NCBI RefSeq assembly: GCF_033807575.1
Contig: NC_084708.1
Coordinates: forward strand, 2,628,501-2,692,500
Origin: Cydia pomonella
Lineage: Eukaryota; Arthropoda; Insecta; Lepidoptera; Tortricidae
Length of the DNA: 64,000 bases
Direction of reading: 5' to 3'
The position numbers were made by a program, and so were the translations under genes. The notes beneath the pieces are model-generated. The model did not search any database. It was not told where the DNA came from and saw nothing but the letters and a program-made list of their open reading frames with translations. Shown piece by piece: positions 33,901-47,100 of the stretch (position 1 is the first letter of the stretch; the number at the start of each line of letters is the position of its first letter).

Positions 33901-36900
33901 AATGTCACTTATCCCCCTCGTTACACAATGTACTATATCGGACAAGTTTAACAATAGGTTTACTTTCCAGGTGGATTACATCAGCGACGACGGGTCAGAA
34001 AAGGGCACTTTAACCCTCCCAGCGGGCGCGAGCACGCACTGCGTGGGGCGCGGCTCGCCCCGCGTGTACACACTCACCCCGCGCGGCTGCCACCAAGTTA
34101 ACCCGCCCACTGCCCGCGCCGACACCGGCGCTGAACATCCTCAGGTACCTATATCATTTTACGTATGGCATGCGAACTTATCTTTCACGCCGCCGGTGGA
34201 ATATCTGTCCTAATCAAAATACTTTTATGTAAAATCACCAGATTTTTTTCATACTGGTGTGGGCTTTGTTCATGAATTAGCAGTAATCGTGGAAATGTAA
34301 TATACATTTTTGTTCACAGCCAATAAACTTTATCGCCGTAGCCCACTCTGTAGTCCTCCGTGTGACCTCCCCTGAACCTGTCAAAGATCTGGTGCTGAAG
34401 ATAGGAGCCGACGGCCACGGAGCCCGCGCCGTGGGACCGCTGAAGCCGCAACCCAGAGTTGGGGGTGGATATGTATTCGAGCACGAGCTGTTCATGAAAG
34501 AGGTAAGTAAAGACAGTCAGACATACATTTACATGATCCTTTTAGTAGAGTGGATCTGGCTCGAAATATGACGCATATGGATTGCCCATAGCGACTTCGC
34601 TCGGAATCGCGCAACTTCTTATGCATTTACGAAAGCACATCGTTAGCGCGATGTAAGATTAGCGTCAATAGAAACAGCGCCATCTAGTGACATTTCGCAT
34701 CGAGATTTCCTAAGGCGTCGTGTCGAAGCGGTGCCATCTAGGAGAAAATAATTAACACCATTTTTAAGAATTACATTGGCATGTAAATGTATTTTAGTTG
34801 ACTATATTTTTTTTTTATGGAGTTGCATGCGTCCATTTGAGCTTAGCGAAGCTAATGTTTATTTGCGACGGTGTATAAAAAAACCTTTTTTTATAGGGCG
34901 AAGTAGCAGTAGTATCAGCAGAGTCCTCGACACTCCTCTTTAATCCCTCGGAGCCTCAGCAAGTGATCGGTTCTTCCGACTGTCAACCACAGGCGTTGAC
35001 CATCCGCGCCGTCAAGGGCCTGTCCTTGGCTGGTCGTATCATACCCCCTGTAGCTGGAGTCACTGTTACTTTGACCTCAGGTTAGTATTCTTTAAACCTC
35101 AACAATTAGTTCTTCTGAATTACACACACATTACTACCACCACGTGACCTTTCATGCAATCTACGATAACACACCGTTAGCGCGATGTAGAATTAGCGTG
35201 AGTAGGAACAGCGCCATCTAGTGACGTTTTCACTTCCTAGTCTAGCAAGCGAGCATTTGGGAGGGACAGCGTGATTCGCGAGTTTCCTCTGTCAAACAGT
35301 TTTTGTTAGATAATTTTGTACGCAGTGATAAGTAATTAAATAAATTTTCTATTTATATCTCATACTTAATCCTTATTTTTAGACGACCTCGAGTTAACCC
35401 AGACCACAACAACCGCGGGCACGTACAGCTTCGGGCCGCTGGACGCGAGCAAGCAGTACGCCATCGCGTGCGCCAAGGAGTCGTACGTGTTCCGCGGGCC
35501 CGACGCCGCCGGCCACGTGCGCGCGCACAAGCTGGCCGAGATCATAGTGGAGCTGCTCGACGACGCCGACGGGAAGCCTTTGCAGGTGTGTTGGGCTTTA
35601 CAGTGATTGCAGGTGTAGGGTGTTCATCCTCGCACCCTAGAACCTAAGTGGTCGCGCACTGTCCGGTTTATGAGAAGGGAGCTGATCGATGATGCTGATG
35701 GGAAGTCTTTGCAGGTATGTTGGGCTTTACAGTGATTGCAGGTGTAGGGTGTTCACCCTCATCTGATCATGGAGACAGGAGGTGGCCATGGGTACGTGAT
35801 AAAACAACATACACTATTTGTGTTTTAGGGTTGTTAGGTATTAGTTGCCGTGGAAAGAAAAATACAGTCAGCGATAAAATACCTTCTTCAGTTTATAAAC
35901 AATTGTGATAAAACTCTGATACTCTTACTTTTTTATAGCTCTGTAAACTCTGTAGTAACTTTATTTATTAAACAAGTTTTACAAGATGGTTTATTTTCAT
36001 TAAGGAAACTGAAAGTCTAGTTTTCAGGTAAATTGCCAGTGTTATATAGGTATAACTATAAAAGTCTGTTTGTTTTTTAAATAAATAAAAGCTTGTACCA
36101 AAAATGGAATTTTTGCTAAAAACGTATTTAATGTTGAATACACTATGATACTTCTGACTAAACTGAAATATCCATTACACAACGATTTAAACAACTATAA
36201 TATCCATTATGCAACTACTTACTAAACTATAATATTTCAGGGCGCCCTAGTCTCTGTAAGCGGCGGCTCGTACCGCCGTAACCTGGTGTCTGGTCCCTCG
36301 GGCTCGCTTCGCTTCAGCTCGCTGGCTCCGGCGGAGTACTACGCCAAGCCGCTGATGAAGGAATACAAGTTCAGCCCGCCGCATGAGATACTTACTGTGC
36401 AGGAGGGTCGGGAACACAAGTTGACACTCAGGTAATATTTATTACAAGCTTTTATTTACTTTCACCTGACCATTGTCTGTTTGTAATCAAATCTTCCAAG
36501 TTAAATTTGACCCACTTCACGGTTTCCGATGAAGCTGTCGTACATATGTAAGTCGGGTGACAATGCAATATTATGGTACCATCGAGATGATCTGATGATG
36601 GAGACAGGTGGTGGCCATAGGAACTCTGTGATAAAACAACGTAACCTAATTGTGTTTGGGGTTTTTAGAATTGTCTCGATGAATATTAGTTACTTGTGGA
36701 AAGAAAAGTACAGACAGCGATAAAAGCTTGTACCAAAAATGATTTTTTTGCAAAAAACTTATTATAGTTTAACAACAATTTCCGTCGTAGAAAAAGGCGA
36801 CAAATTTTAAAAATGTAGGCGAGAAGGGTTGTCCACTCATTAGGGTGACCAGATGTCCCGTATTTCGGGCACGAATTTTTCATTGTCTAGTAATTTGGCG

Positions 36901-38083
36901 GTGAAGCGGTGGTGGCCGAGTGGATATGACGTTCGACTTTCAATCCGGAGGTCGCGGGTTCAAATCCTGGCTCGTACCAATGAGTTTTTCAGAACTTATG
37001 TACGAAATATCATTTGATATTTACCACCAGCTTTTCGGTGAAGGCATCGTGAGGAAACCTGCATACATCTGCGAAGAAATTCAAAGGTGTATGTGAGTCC
37101 CCAATCCGCATTGGGCTAGTGTGAGGACTATAGCCCGAGCCCTCTCGCGCATGAGAGGAGGCCTGTGCCCAGCAGTGAGACGTATATAGGCTGAATTATT
37201 ATTATTATTATATATTAGTAATTTGGCGAAACCAATACGGGACAGTGCATTGTCCTGTAATTTTATGCCTAATTAAATACCTTATCAAACAATATTTCTT
37301 TTGTCTCACACAGTGTTTTATTAATTGTATAGATTATTAATTGATTATGCCAAAGTTTAAAAGCAGGGTCCGTACATTTCATGCCGTTGACGGAAAAATT
37401 ACGTCACGCTACGTATAGTATGATTCCAATTAGTATTTTCGTAATGATTAATCATTAAAATTATCAACCTTTAGTCAACTGATATACTTAGATACTAGAC
37501 AATCAGTACGGACACGTCTAACTGACTTTCATCTTATTGTCACTCAACTAAATAATAGATTATTAGTTTATTAAATTATAGGTACATATTTTTGATTTTT
37601 AACCGTGTATTTTACGTAACAAGTATTTAATTTTCTGCGCGTCAATAGGTAAGTTATCTAAATTTGTAGTGTTGTAAAAAAACTCCCTGTATGTTAAATT
37701 ACGTCATATTTGCGTCAGCGGCATAAAATGTACGGGCCCGGTTAAAAAGTAATATGTTTTTTTTTTTACCTCGAATCCCGTATTTTTAATTCTCCCGTAA
37801 AACCGAAAATCAGATCTGGTCACCTTACCACCCATGGAAAATTGACAATGACAATTTGTACAATTGTACTGATTTAATGTCCAGAGGTGTTCGCGTGGCG
37901 TGGTCGTGCGTCGGGCATCTCGTGTCGCTCGGCGGCGTGGGCTGGGCCGGCGCCAGCGTGGTCGCGCGCGCCGCCGGCAAGTGCGCCAGCGAGGAGGCCA
38001 CTACTGAAGCCGGCGGGGCTTTCAGGTAACTGCTTTTTAGGGTTCCGTAGTCAACTAGGAACCCTTATAGTTTCGCCATGTCC

Positions 38084-38114
<31 letters not shown>

Positions 38115-41100
38115 CGAGGCTTGGTCGTTAGTGCTAGAAAGCTGAAATTTGGCATGGATATATAAATCAATAAAGCCGACAAAGTCGTACAATAAAATCA
38201 AAAAATTTAATTTTTTTTAGGGTACCTCCCCTACACGTAAAGTGGGGGTGAAATTTTTTTTTCGCTTCAACCCTAGAGTGTGGGGTATCGTTGGAAAGGT
38301 CTTTCAAAACTAATAAAGGTTTTCAAGAAACATTTTTTGATAAAGTGAATATATTCGGAGATAATCGCTCCGAACGAAAAAAAAAATGTGTCCCCCCCCT
38401 CTAACTCAAAAAAATATGAAAAAAATCGTGAAAGTAGAGCTTAAGAAAGACATTAAATGAAAACTATAGCGGTCATGATCAGTTTAGCTGTTTTTGAGTT
38501 ATCGCAAAAAGTTTTCCCTTCATAGTAAAAAGACTTACTTTAATTAGGTACTGATTATGCAAATTTGCCTATTTGTTTAACTCGGGTGAAAAGTACCGTT
38601 TCATCACTTGGTTAACAATTTACTATACTTTAAGCTCCAGTTTAGCTTATTGTGACGGAAGAGTAACTACGGAACCCTTCACTGAGCGTGGCCCGACATG
38701 CTCTTGGCCGGTTTTTTTATGGAGGATAGGCAGGCGTCTGACCACGATCACACCTGATGGTAAGTGATGATGCGGTCTACGGTGGAGCACGCTTACCTAT
38801 GAGATACCTATTTACCCTTGCCTTGAAGAGACCCAGATTGTACTCATGCGGAAACACAGACTCGGGCAGGGCATTCCACTGCTTGGCAGTTCGCATAAGG
38901 AATGTTGAAGCAAAACGCTTCGTGCGTATTTGTGTAATACCTACCATGAAGCGGTGCCGGAGTGCCGATTGTCTGGTAGTCCGATGGTGAAATGGGGACG
39001 GAGGAATAAGGTTGTGCAGTTCCTCGGCACACTCTCCGAAATGTATCCTATAAAAGACCGTTAGGCAGGCAACCTTGCGACGATGCTCCAAACCTTGAAG
39101 TCTAGCATGGTGGTGACAACAAGACCCCCACCCCACCTGGGTGCGAGGCTAATCCAGCAGTTCAAATATAGGCTTAAAAAGTTGTTGATGAATCATCAAA
39201 AGGAATTCCAGGATATACACGTTACCAGCCCGGTGAGGGATGCGTTCATAAAGTTCTTAAAGTTTTGGGTGTGGTCTAAAACTAATTTCTCTACGCATGT
39301 GGGGTGTCACTAGAGTTTTTATTCTAACCACCTTTGTTTTTCTATATGAGCACAGATTTTAGAGATCCGCCCTTTCTTATTTCTTTACAATATGTTTCAA
39401 TTTAGCTAAGAATATTTTTATCCATTACAAACATATTTCATTTAAATTTATGATGACATAAAGTTCGAGCTGATATTTTAAACCAACACTTGAACTAATG
39501 GTTCCAGTATATTGTTTGGACAAAGTTTTATAATGCAAAAGCTTTATGTCGTTGAAATAAAGTTCAAATTATTTTATAAACAAGTATCTTATTACATTGG
39601 TTTACTATTCATCACTAAGCCCTCCAAATTAGCGTTGAATATTTCAGACGATATGACCTGCTTCAGATATGAAAGAGATTTATTACCGTGAGACCCAAAT
39701 AAGGAATTTTATTTAACTGACTTAAAAGTAGATAAATATTATGTTCTTATATGTAACAGGCAAGGGGAGATACTGGCATGTTACAGTGACCCTGCCCATG
39801 AAGCCGAGGATCCTAGGTTTAAATCCCGGTAAAGGCATTTATTTGTGTGATGAACGCAGATATTGGCTCCTGCGTCATGGGTGTTCTCTATGTACATAAG
39901 TATTTATTTATCTATATACGTATGTATATCGTCTCCTAGGGCCCATAGTAAGCTTAGTTTGGGGCTAGGTCGACCAGTGTAAGATGGTCCCTAAATATTT
40001 ATATTTATTTATGTTTGTACGGGCCAAATCTTGCAAGTTAAAGGAGAATGGGCAATTTGTCCCATGGATGTATACTGTTGAGACATATCTCGTTTGAAAG
40101 GGTTTACTCTTAGCATTATTTTATTGTATGACACCAACTTTGGATAACGTGCAGGGACTGAGCAATTTAAAAAAAAGAGTGGCGAATATAAACTGTTGTT
40201 TTACAAAGTACTTGTTACGTAGCCGGTTGTTAGGTGTTTTGTATGAAAGAATATGAGAAATTCTAGATTTCTGTTTACCACTACTTACGTTTAAGTACGT
40301 ACAGGGCTGGAATTAGTTGATATAACATATGCTTGAATTAAAAATACTGCTATTAAACACTGAAACTTGCTTGTATACTCAAGCCATATATATCATTTAA
40401 AAGACATTTTTATAAGGTATTTTAATATATATATACTTGCACTCAAATGCTTGCAGGGGCGGTAATAAAACGAGTTTTTTCGTTAATTAATTGTGGTAAA
40501 TGCCGCTTTGTTTGTTCTACCTGGCACTAGATGGAGCCTTGGTAGCAGTTTGGGTAATTTTTACTATTGGTATATACAATTGAGTCATATCCTATTTGGA
40601 AGGTCTTCAATTAAGCATTAATTACTTATATGACACCAAAGACCGAAAGTGTCCAGGGAAGATGATATTAATAATTTTGATCATGCGCTGCGGCGTAAAC
40701 TGGAACTAAAAAATGTCATTCATATAGAGTTACTTTTGTAACCATTTACATCACTTTGCATGCCTGAAATATAATGAAAAAGTAATTTATATATTTTTTT
40801 TAATTATTACTGCTCAATAAATGGCACTAAACTACTTAATTATGATTTTTCAAATCCTCTCTAGTACTGACATCTTGCGTGCAATAGGAGAACCGAATGA
40901 GCGGCAAATGCTGGATCCGTATAGTCGCTTATAAACGCTAAAAATGTTACCGAAGAATAAGTTTGTTTAATTCGGAACTTTGACAATAAAACGAGTGGTT
41001 ACCTTGAACTAGTAAGTTTCGTCTATTTATCTCTCTTGCTCTTACATATTCGAGTGATAAAGGTAGAAAAAGCATTACATTTTTTAAAGTTCGCGTTATG

Positions 41101-44100
41101 TCCCGCTAGAAACGTTATATAAACTTATTATTAAACATGAAATAAGATTCCTAAGCAATAAGTAGGTAAGTAAATGTATTTATGGAGTAGTTGGAGTACC
41201 ATAATTAGCAGCAAGAAAATAAATCTAAGTTTATATGTTACGATAAAATAAATCGTAAAAAGGTACTATGTACATACTTGTTTTGTCTCTCTGCAGGAAA
41301 ATTGTGTAAAAGTGAAACATTTGAGATTGCGTCGCGGTTCAAAGCAACGTTTCCTTCGTTTGCCATATGAAGCAGGATTAAATTGTGTAGTTTTAAGTTC
41401 TCATGTAAGTGAATTGTCAAATTCTTAGTGAGAATAAAGAATCTTAAACCTAAAATTAACGCAGTGAATACAATAAAAGCATCAGCGACTCTTAACTGCT
41501 TGCCAAGCTAAGATAGTAGCTGTATTTCGTTCCATTATATATACATATGAAATAAAAACTTTTGAATACATTTAACACCTTTATTTCATATAAATTGAAA
41601 AATAACTGACGGCATACATTTTCTTCACGGTCGCACAAATATTAGCAGGATGAGTCGACAAGTTAATTTAAAGCAAGCATTGGTGAATAGGTGCATCCAG
41701 ATCCAGATAAGAGAATGCATGGTTATTGCGCCAATCTCGGACCATTTGCGATTGGTTTGCTAAGGGCACCGCTAGCTGGTGCGGATGCACAGAGCACTTA
41801 TACATACCTACTTTATTAAATAAAAACTTTTGAATACATTTAACATCTTTATTTCATATAAATTGAAAAATAAGTGACGGCATAGATTTTCTTCACGGTC
41901 GCACAAATATTATCAGGACGAGTCGACAAGTTCCTTTAAAGCAAGCATTGGTGAATAGGTGCATCCAGATCCAGATAAGGGAATGCATGGTTATTGCGCC
42001 AATCTCGGACCATTTGCGATTAGTTTGCTAGCTGAAGCGGGTTAACGAAAAACAGTAACTGGCGACGCTAGCTGGCGCGGACGCGTGCGACGAATTTTAC
42101 CTACAAAGGCACCCGCGCACGTGCACCCGCTCCGTGCACTCGCGCCAGCTAGCAAACGCCCTTAACCTTTTGAACGCCAAGAATACCTTAAGGCGTCGTA
42201 ACTAGCTATGCTCAAAGCGTCATAAATACATTATAGCTGATATAGCCGCTGTCAGAGTAACCTTCACACTTTCAAGTAAGGTTTAGGGCATAGGGCGTCC
42301 GCAACGTCGCGCGTGTGCATGGAGCGGGCGTGCGGCTTAGAGCTCGTTCCCACTATGTCGGATGTCGTGGCGATTTTTAATCGTGTGTCGTTGCCGCTGT
42401 TCTCACTATGTCGGATGTCGGATCCGGATTTCAATCGGGTGTTGGCGGTACTGTTCCCACTAGTCGTCTGTCGTGCACGATCGCAGCTGGCGTGTATTTT
42501 TCGAGTGGGTAGCGAGGCTTAGTACAAGATGAACGTCGACGAAATGTTTGTGGTTTTGTATTATTTGCGAAAGAAACGATTAGAGGCAGTTAAAAAAAGG
42601 AGATATTGGGTACACCCAATTCTCAGGGAAAGATTTACCTTATGAATATTTCAGAATTTGATAGCTGAATTAAGAAGCGATCGCAACGACGCGGCAGCGA
42701 CGCGCGGGTGTGTGAGGGGGTGCCGCGAGGGCGGCGCGGGCGAAATCGTTCCGACATCCGACAAAATGTGAACAGCGCTATATTCACTCGTACGCGAGCG
42801 AGACACGACACGATTTTTTTCCGGGCTGGGAGGGCTGGCAAAACGCACGACATTTTTTGTCGTATCCGACACAAAATCGTTGTCGGACGAGTGTGAACAG
42901 CTTCATATAAAATGTTCTGCCAGTGGAACGTACGATTAAAAATCGCCACGACATCCGACATAGTGGGAACGAGCTCTTACAGTATGAGCAACGCTAACTG
43001 GCGCGGACGCGTGCGACTGATTTTACTTACAAAGGCACCTGCGCGTGTTTGCCCGCTCCGTGCACTAGCGCCAGCTAGCAAACGCCCTTAACCTTTTGTA
43101 TTTTGTAACTAATGTAAAGCACCTAATGAGGTGGCTTTACATTAGCTAGATGCCGGCCCACACGCCGATCCGGTGTGCAGGCTAAGGAAATCGCTATGTA
43201 GGCCAATTCGAAAGTGCAACTGACATTAAACCAATTTTAGAATAATATTGGAATGATACCAGTTAGCTGTCATTCGTGTGTTCATTTCGCACTTATACGC
43301 ATGTATTTGTGCGAGCGAGACGCCCGCAACTAACTGATATGATTCCAATATTACTCTAATATCGGTGTGCACGCCCCTTTTTATTCATAAGCAAGGTAAG
43401 ATTGAACCATTATAGAAGGCAGCGAAGAGGCCGGCAATGGAACTGGTAGCGTTTGATGGAGTCAGTTTTCTGTCAAATGCAAGTTCAAATTGGCCTGACT
43501 GTCTCACTCGCACACCGGAGTAGCGTTTCATATAAGCGTACTTTGTTATATCCAATCGACCCGCTCTATTCAGTAGGTTTCATTATCTCGATCCATCAGT
43601 TAAGTAACAATCTCTTCAATCTGGTGGATCGAGATGGTGGATCCTACTGGACAGATGGAACCTATGGATAGGAAAACGTTATGCTCAACAATTTGGTAGC
43701 AGAAGCGATGTGATTTTTTAAAATCGCGACTGTGTCGTTGACATAATATATCTGAGGACGGGCCTTACGGGCAATAAGAATGGGGCCAGTACAGCGGTGT
43801 TACGCACACGAGTTTGAGCCAATCGTGCAGTCTAACGCCACAAGTAACACAACGTGATTGGTTGATGAGTTCGCATTATGCACGCGATTGATCGCATCTA
43901 GTTGCGTTAGACAGCACGATTGGCTCGAATTTGTGAATGACACAGCTGAACTAGCACTATCGTTATTGCCCCTAAGGTCGGTCCTTAGATATATGGTAAG
44001 CGTCAGGATGGCGGTGGACCTCAGCGAATTTCAAAGAAATATTTATAAACATATTGTACCTTCTGTGTACCTCAGTGTACCTTTAATATAAACCAGTGTA

Positions 44101-47100
44101 CCTTTCCCCAAAACGAGATATTTTACAAAACGGTCCACCCGCCAACCTGACGTCAGGATGGCGGGTGGACCTATGAAATCTTGCATTATACCGCACTAAA
44201 AGTATGCAGTTATATTGTGCATGAGCTTAGCCTAGCTTGTTTTGGGGAGAGGTACACCGGTTTCTATTTCTATTTACAGAGGTACACTGAAGGTACAGTC
44301 ACCATCATATATATCGGAGCGGCCAAGGTACCCACGAATATCTGAACATGCCTCTACTGTCAAGAGGTTAGAGTGCGTGTTTAGAGATCTTTGAGCACCT
44401 CGGCCACTCCGATATATCTGATGGCGACTGTACCATATAACTGCATACTTTTAGTGCGGTATAATGCAAGATTTCATAGGTCCAACCGCAATCCTGACGT
44501 CAGAATGGCGGGTGGACTTTTTCTTAAATATCTCGTTTTGGGTTAGGTACACAGAAGGTACAGTATGTTTATAAATACTTACTTACTGCTATGGCGCAGC
44601 GACCCGAAGTGGATCTTGGCCTCCGACACCAAAGACCGCCATGCTTCTCTGTCCAAAACCGTTTCCATCTAGTCGACGGCGCCGAGTTCGCTAAGGTCTT
44701 TTTGCATTTCATCTCTCCAGCGGTACCTACCTAGGACGTCTAGACGGTCTTCGGCCATTTGGAACTTCAGAGTACGCCCTCCAGGCTGCACGATCCTCAC
44801 CCATCTGGACTACGTGCCTGAGTCATCGGAGTCTGGCAGCGCGAAAAATCCTAGGACTCACACGTGGAGAGGATGGAACCTGGAGACTCCACAGGAATCA
44901 GGAGATTGAAGATCTGGTGTCCGAGCCGGACGTCATTGGATGTTTATAAATATTTCTTTGAAATTCGCTGAGGTCCACCCGCCATCTATACGCCAGATGT
45001 CAATGCCGAGTGCGACCGCCCTTAAAGCGGTGTATTATCTCTAGTCTCTCCAATATGTTCTCCTGGTGGGTCCACGGGGTTTATTTAGCGGGTCTACGTG
45101 TACCTAATTATTTTTACCATGGGCCGACCATGAACACGATTCTATTTTGAAAACGTTTCCCGCGTAGCTACTTCAGTCTTAGGCGGTATATACTCTACAC
45201 CACGTTCACAAAAGATTGATATTTTAGGTAAAAACTCACATTTCGCTATATTTGTCCATAGTAAATACTAATTCAAAAACTACTGTAGGGCCTAAAATCT
45301 TCTGTGATAGTAATGTAGAAATAAATACTGTTGACAGGCGGTCAACGGTATTTAGTACAATAATTACACTGAAACAATTCGTATAGAATACAGAACCTAT
45401 GAATAATATATATCTAGAGAATCTAACTTTAATGCAATACTATAATTGAACAAAAGAAATACATTAGTACGAGTAGTACGATCAACCTATATGTCTATTT
45501 TTAATAGTCTTAATGTTCGTGTATCGGTTCTGTATTCTATGGCCATTAATTATGCTTTATTTTTCAACTTTCTTTGACTACACACAAGTACACATTATAT
45601 ACACACAGTACGCTTTTTTCTTGAACTTTATCTTGCCCATGTTCGATTCTTCTTATGTCGATGCATCCTCATTATTTCCGTATGGTTTCTGAAAATACAA
45701 TAACAGTTTTTGTATTGTTTTCTAATACCTATGTTTGAAGTCGGTTTCCTATTTTTAAGAGAATTTTTTTTTTCATGTATGTACCGTCAAGTGGGGTAAA
45801 TTAGAGCAGATGGGATACCTATCGACAATTATGTCAATAAACAGTTTTACGTTCCATCAAGAATTGAGAGGTTGCCTCAATTCCTCATGGAACCCATGAT
45901 GTAAGCTAGACCTTTACACAAATATTCCTTAAACCTCGTTAAGCAAGTAGCTTCTTTACAAACATAACAAAGAAGACAAATCGTCTAGCGTGAAATACGT
46001 ATCGTTAAAGAGTTATTTGCTGGTCCTGATCAGAAGTTCCACTTCTTCAAATAGCACTTTTTTGAATGGCAATGCCTGGTCTGTTGATGAAACTAAAAAA
46101 CGCCTATAAGATTTGGGGAGTTCCCTTAATTCCTCGTGGTTTTGTCAAAAATAGGACCATCTTGGAACTATATACCCACTTTCAAACGATAACTAATTTT
46201 CAACATTGGTTCAGAAAGTTTTTGAAGTCGGTTAAAAAGTAGTATCTTTACAATACTTTCCTTTTACTAAGAAGGGATGACTACTACAATTTGCTTACTA
46301 AGTAAGTACTTACTTACTATTAGTATCAGATTGGAGTCGGCTCGAGAGTCGATAAAATGGGCGTCGCTACCCTTTCCGGGTGGGGGGGGATTTCACCGCA
46401 TGAAAAAGAGACACATATAGTGAGTTCTTACTGTTCTACCAAACTACATATATAAAGGTCGTACTTTTTGAGTCAAATTAGTTTAATTCTAAAGGTGCGA
46501 CGTAATGGCCTGAAGCCCGCTCTTAGCATACCTAGTTATACTATTTGATGGATATTGGTGTCAATTTATAATACGTTTAATTATTCATTGTCTTTACCTA
46601 ATTATCTTTACCTTTTGCCGACCGGTTTGGCCTAGTGGGTAGTGACCCTGCCTATGAAGTATGAAGCCGATGGTCCCGAGTTTGAATCGCGTAAGGGCAT
46701 TTCTTTGTGTGATGAATACAGATATTTGTTCCTAAGGCATGCGTGTTTTCTATGTATATACGTAAATATATATTTATCTAAATAAGTATGTTTAACGTCG
46801 CCTAGTACCCATAGTACAAGCTTTGATTAGTTTGGGGCCAATCTGTGTAAGATTGTCCCTACCTATTTATTTATTTATTACCTAACGTAACCTACATTAG
46901 GTAATGAAAGCATTTTATTTTTGTAAGGGTAACAGTTTTGTTGGGATATAAAATGGTTAATGATAAAAACTAATACTTTTACCAGCATTTTAACTTTATA
47001 TTCATGTATTCGAAACCTATACATTTATGACAATAACTTTTGCAAGACGATAAGATTTTTTATTCACAATAACTTGTCCGTATTCGAACTGTCTGGCTAC

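Larger units (their letters stand above)
44003..44990. mobile_element. Large foldback element (family W) with two insertions
   Basis: The left arm (GATGGCGGTGGACCTCAGCG, AATTTCAAAGAAATATTTAT, then CTATGAAATCTTGCATTATA) is inverted in the right arm. A family I MITE (44296-44430) occupies the centre and an RTE fragment (44578-44939) splits the right arm. Confidence 0.8.
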
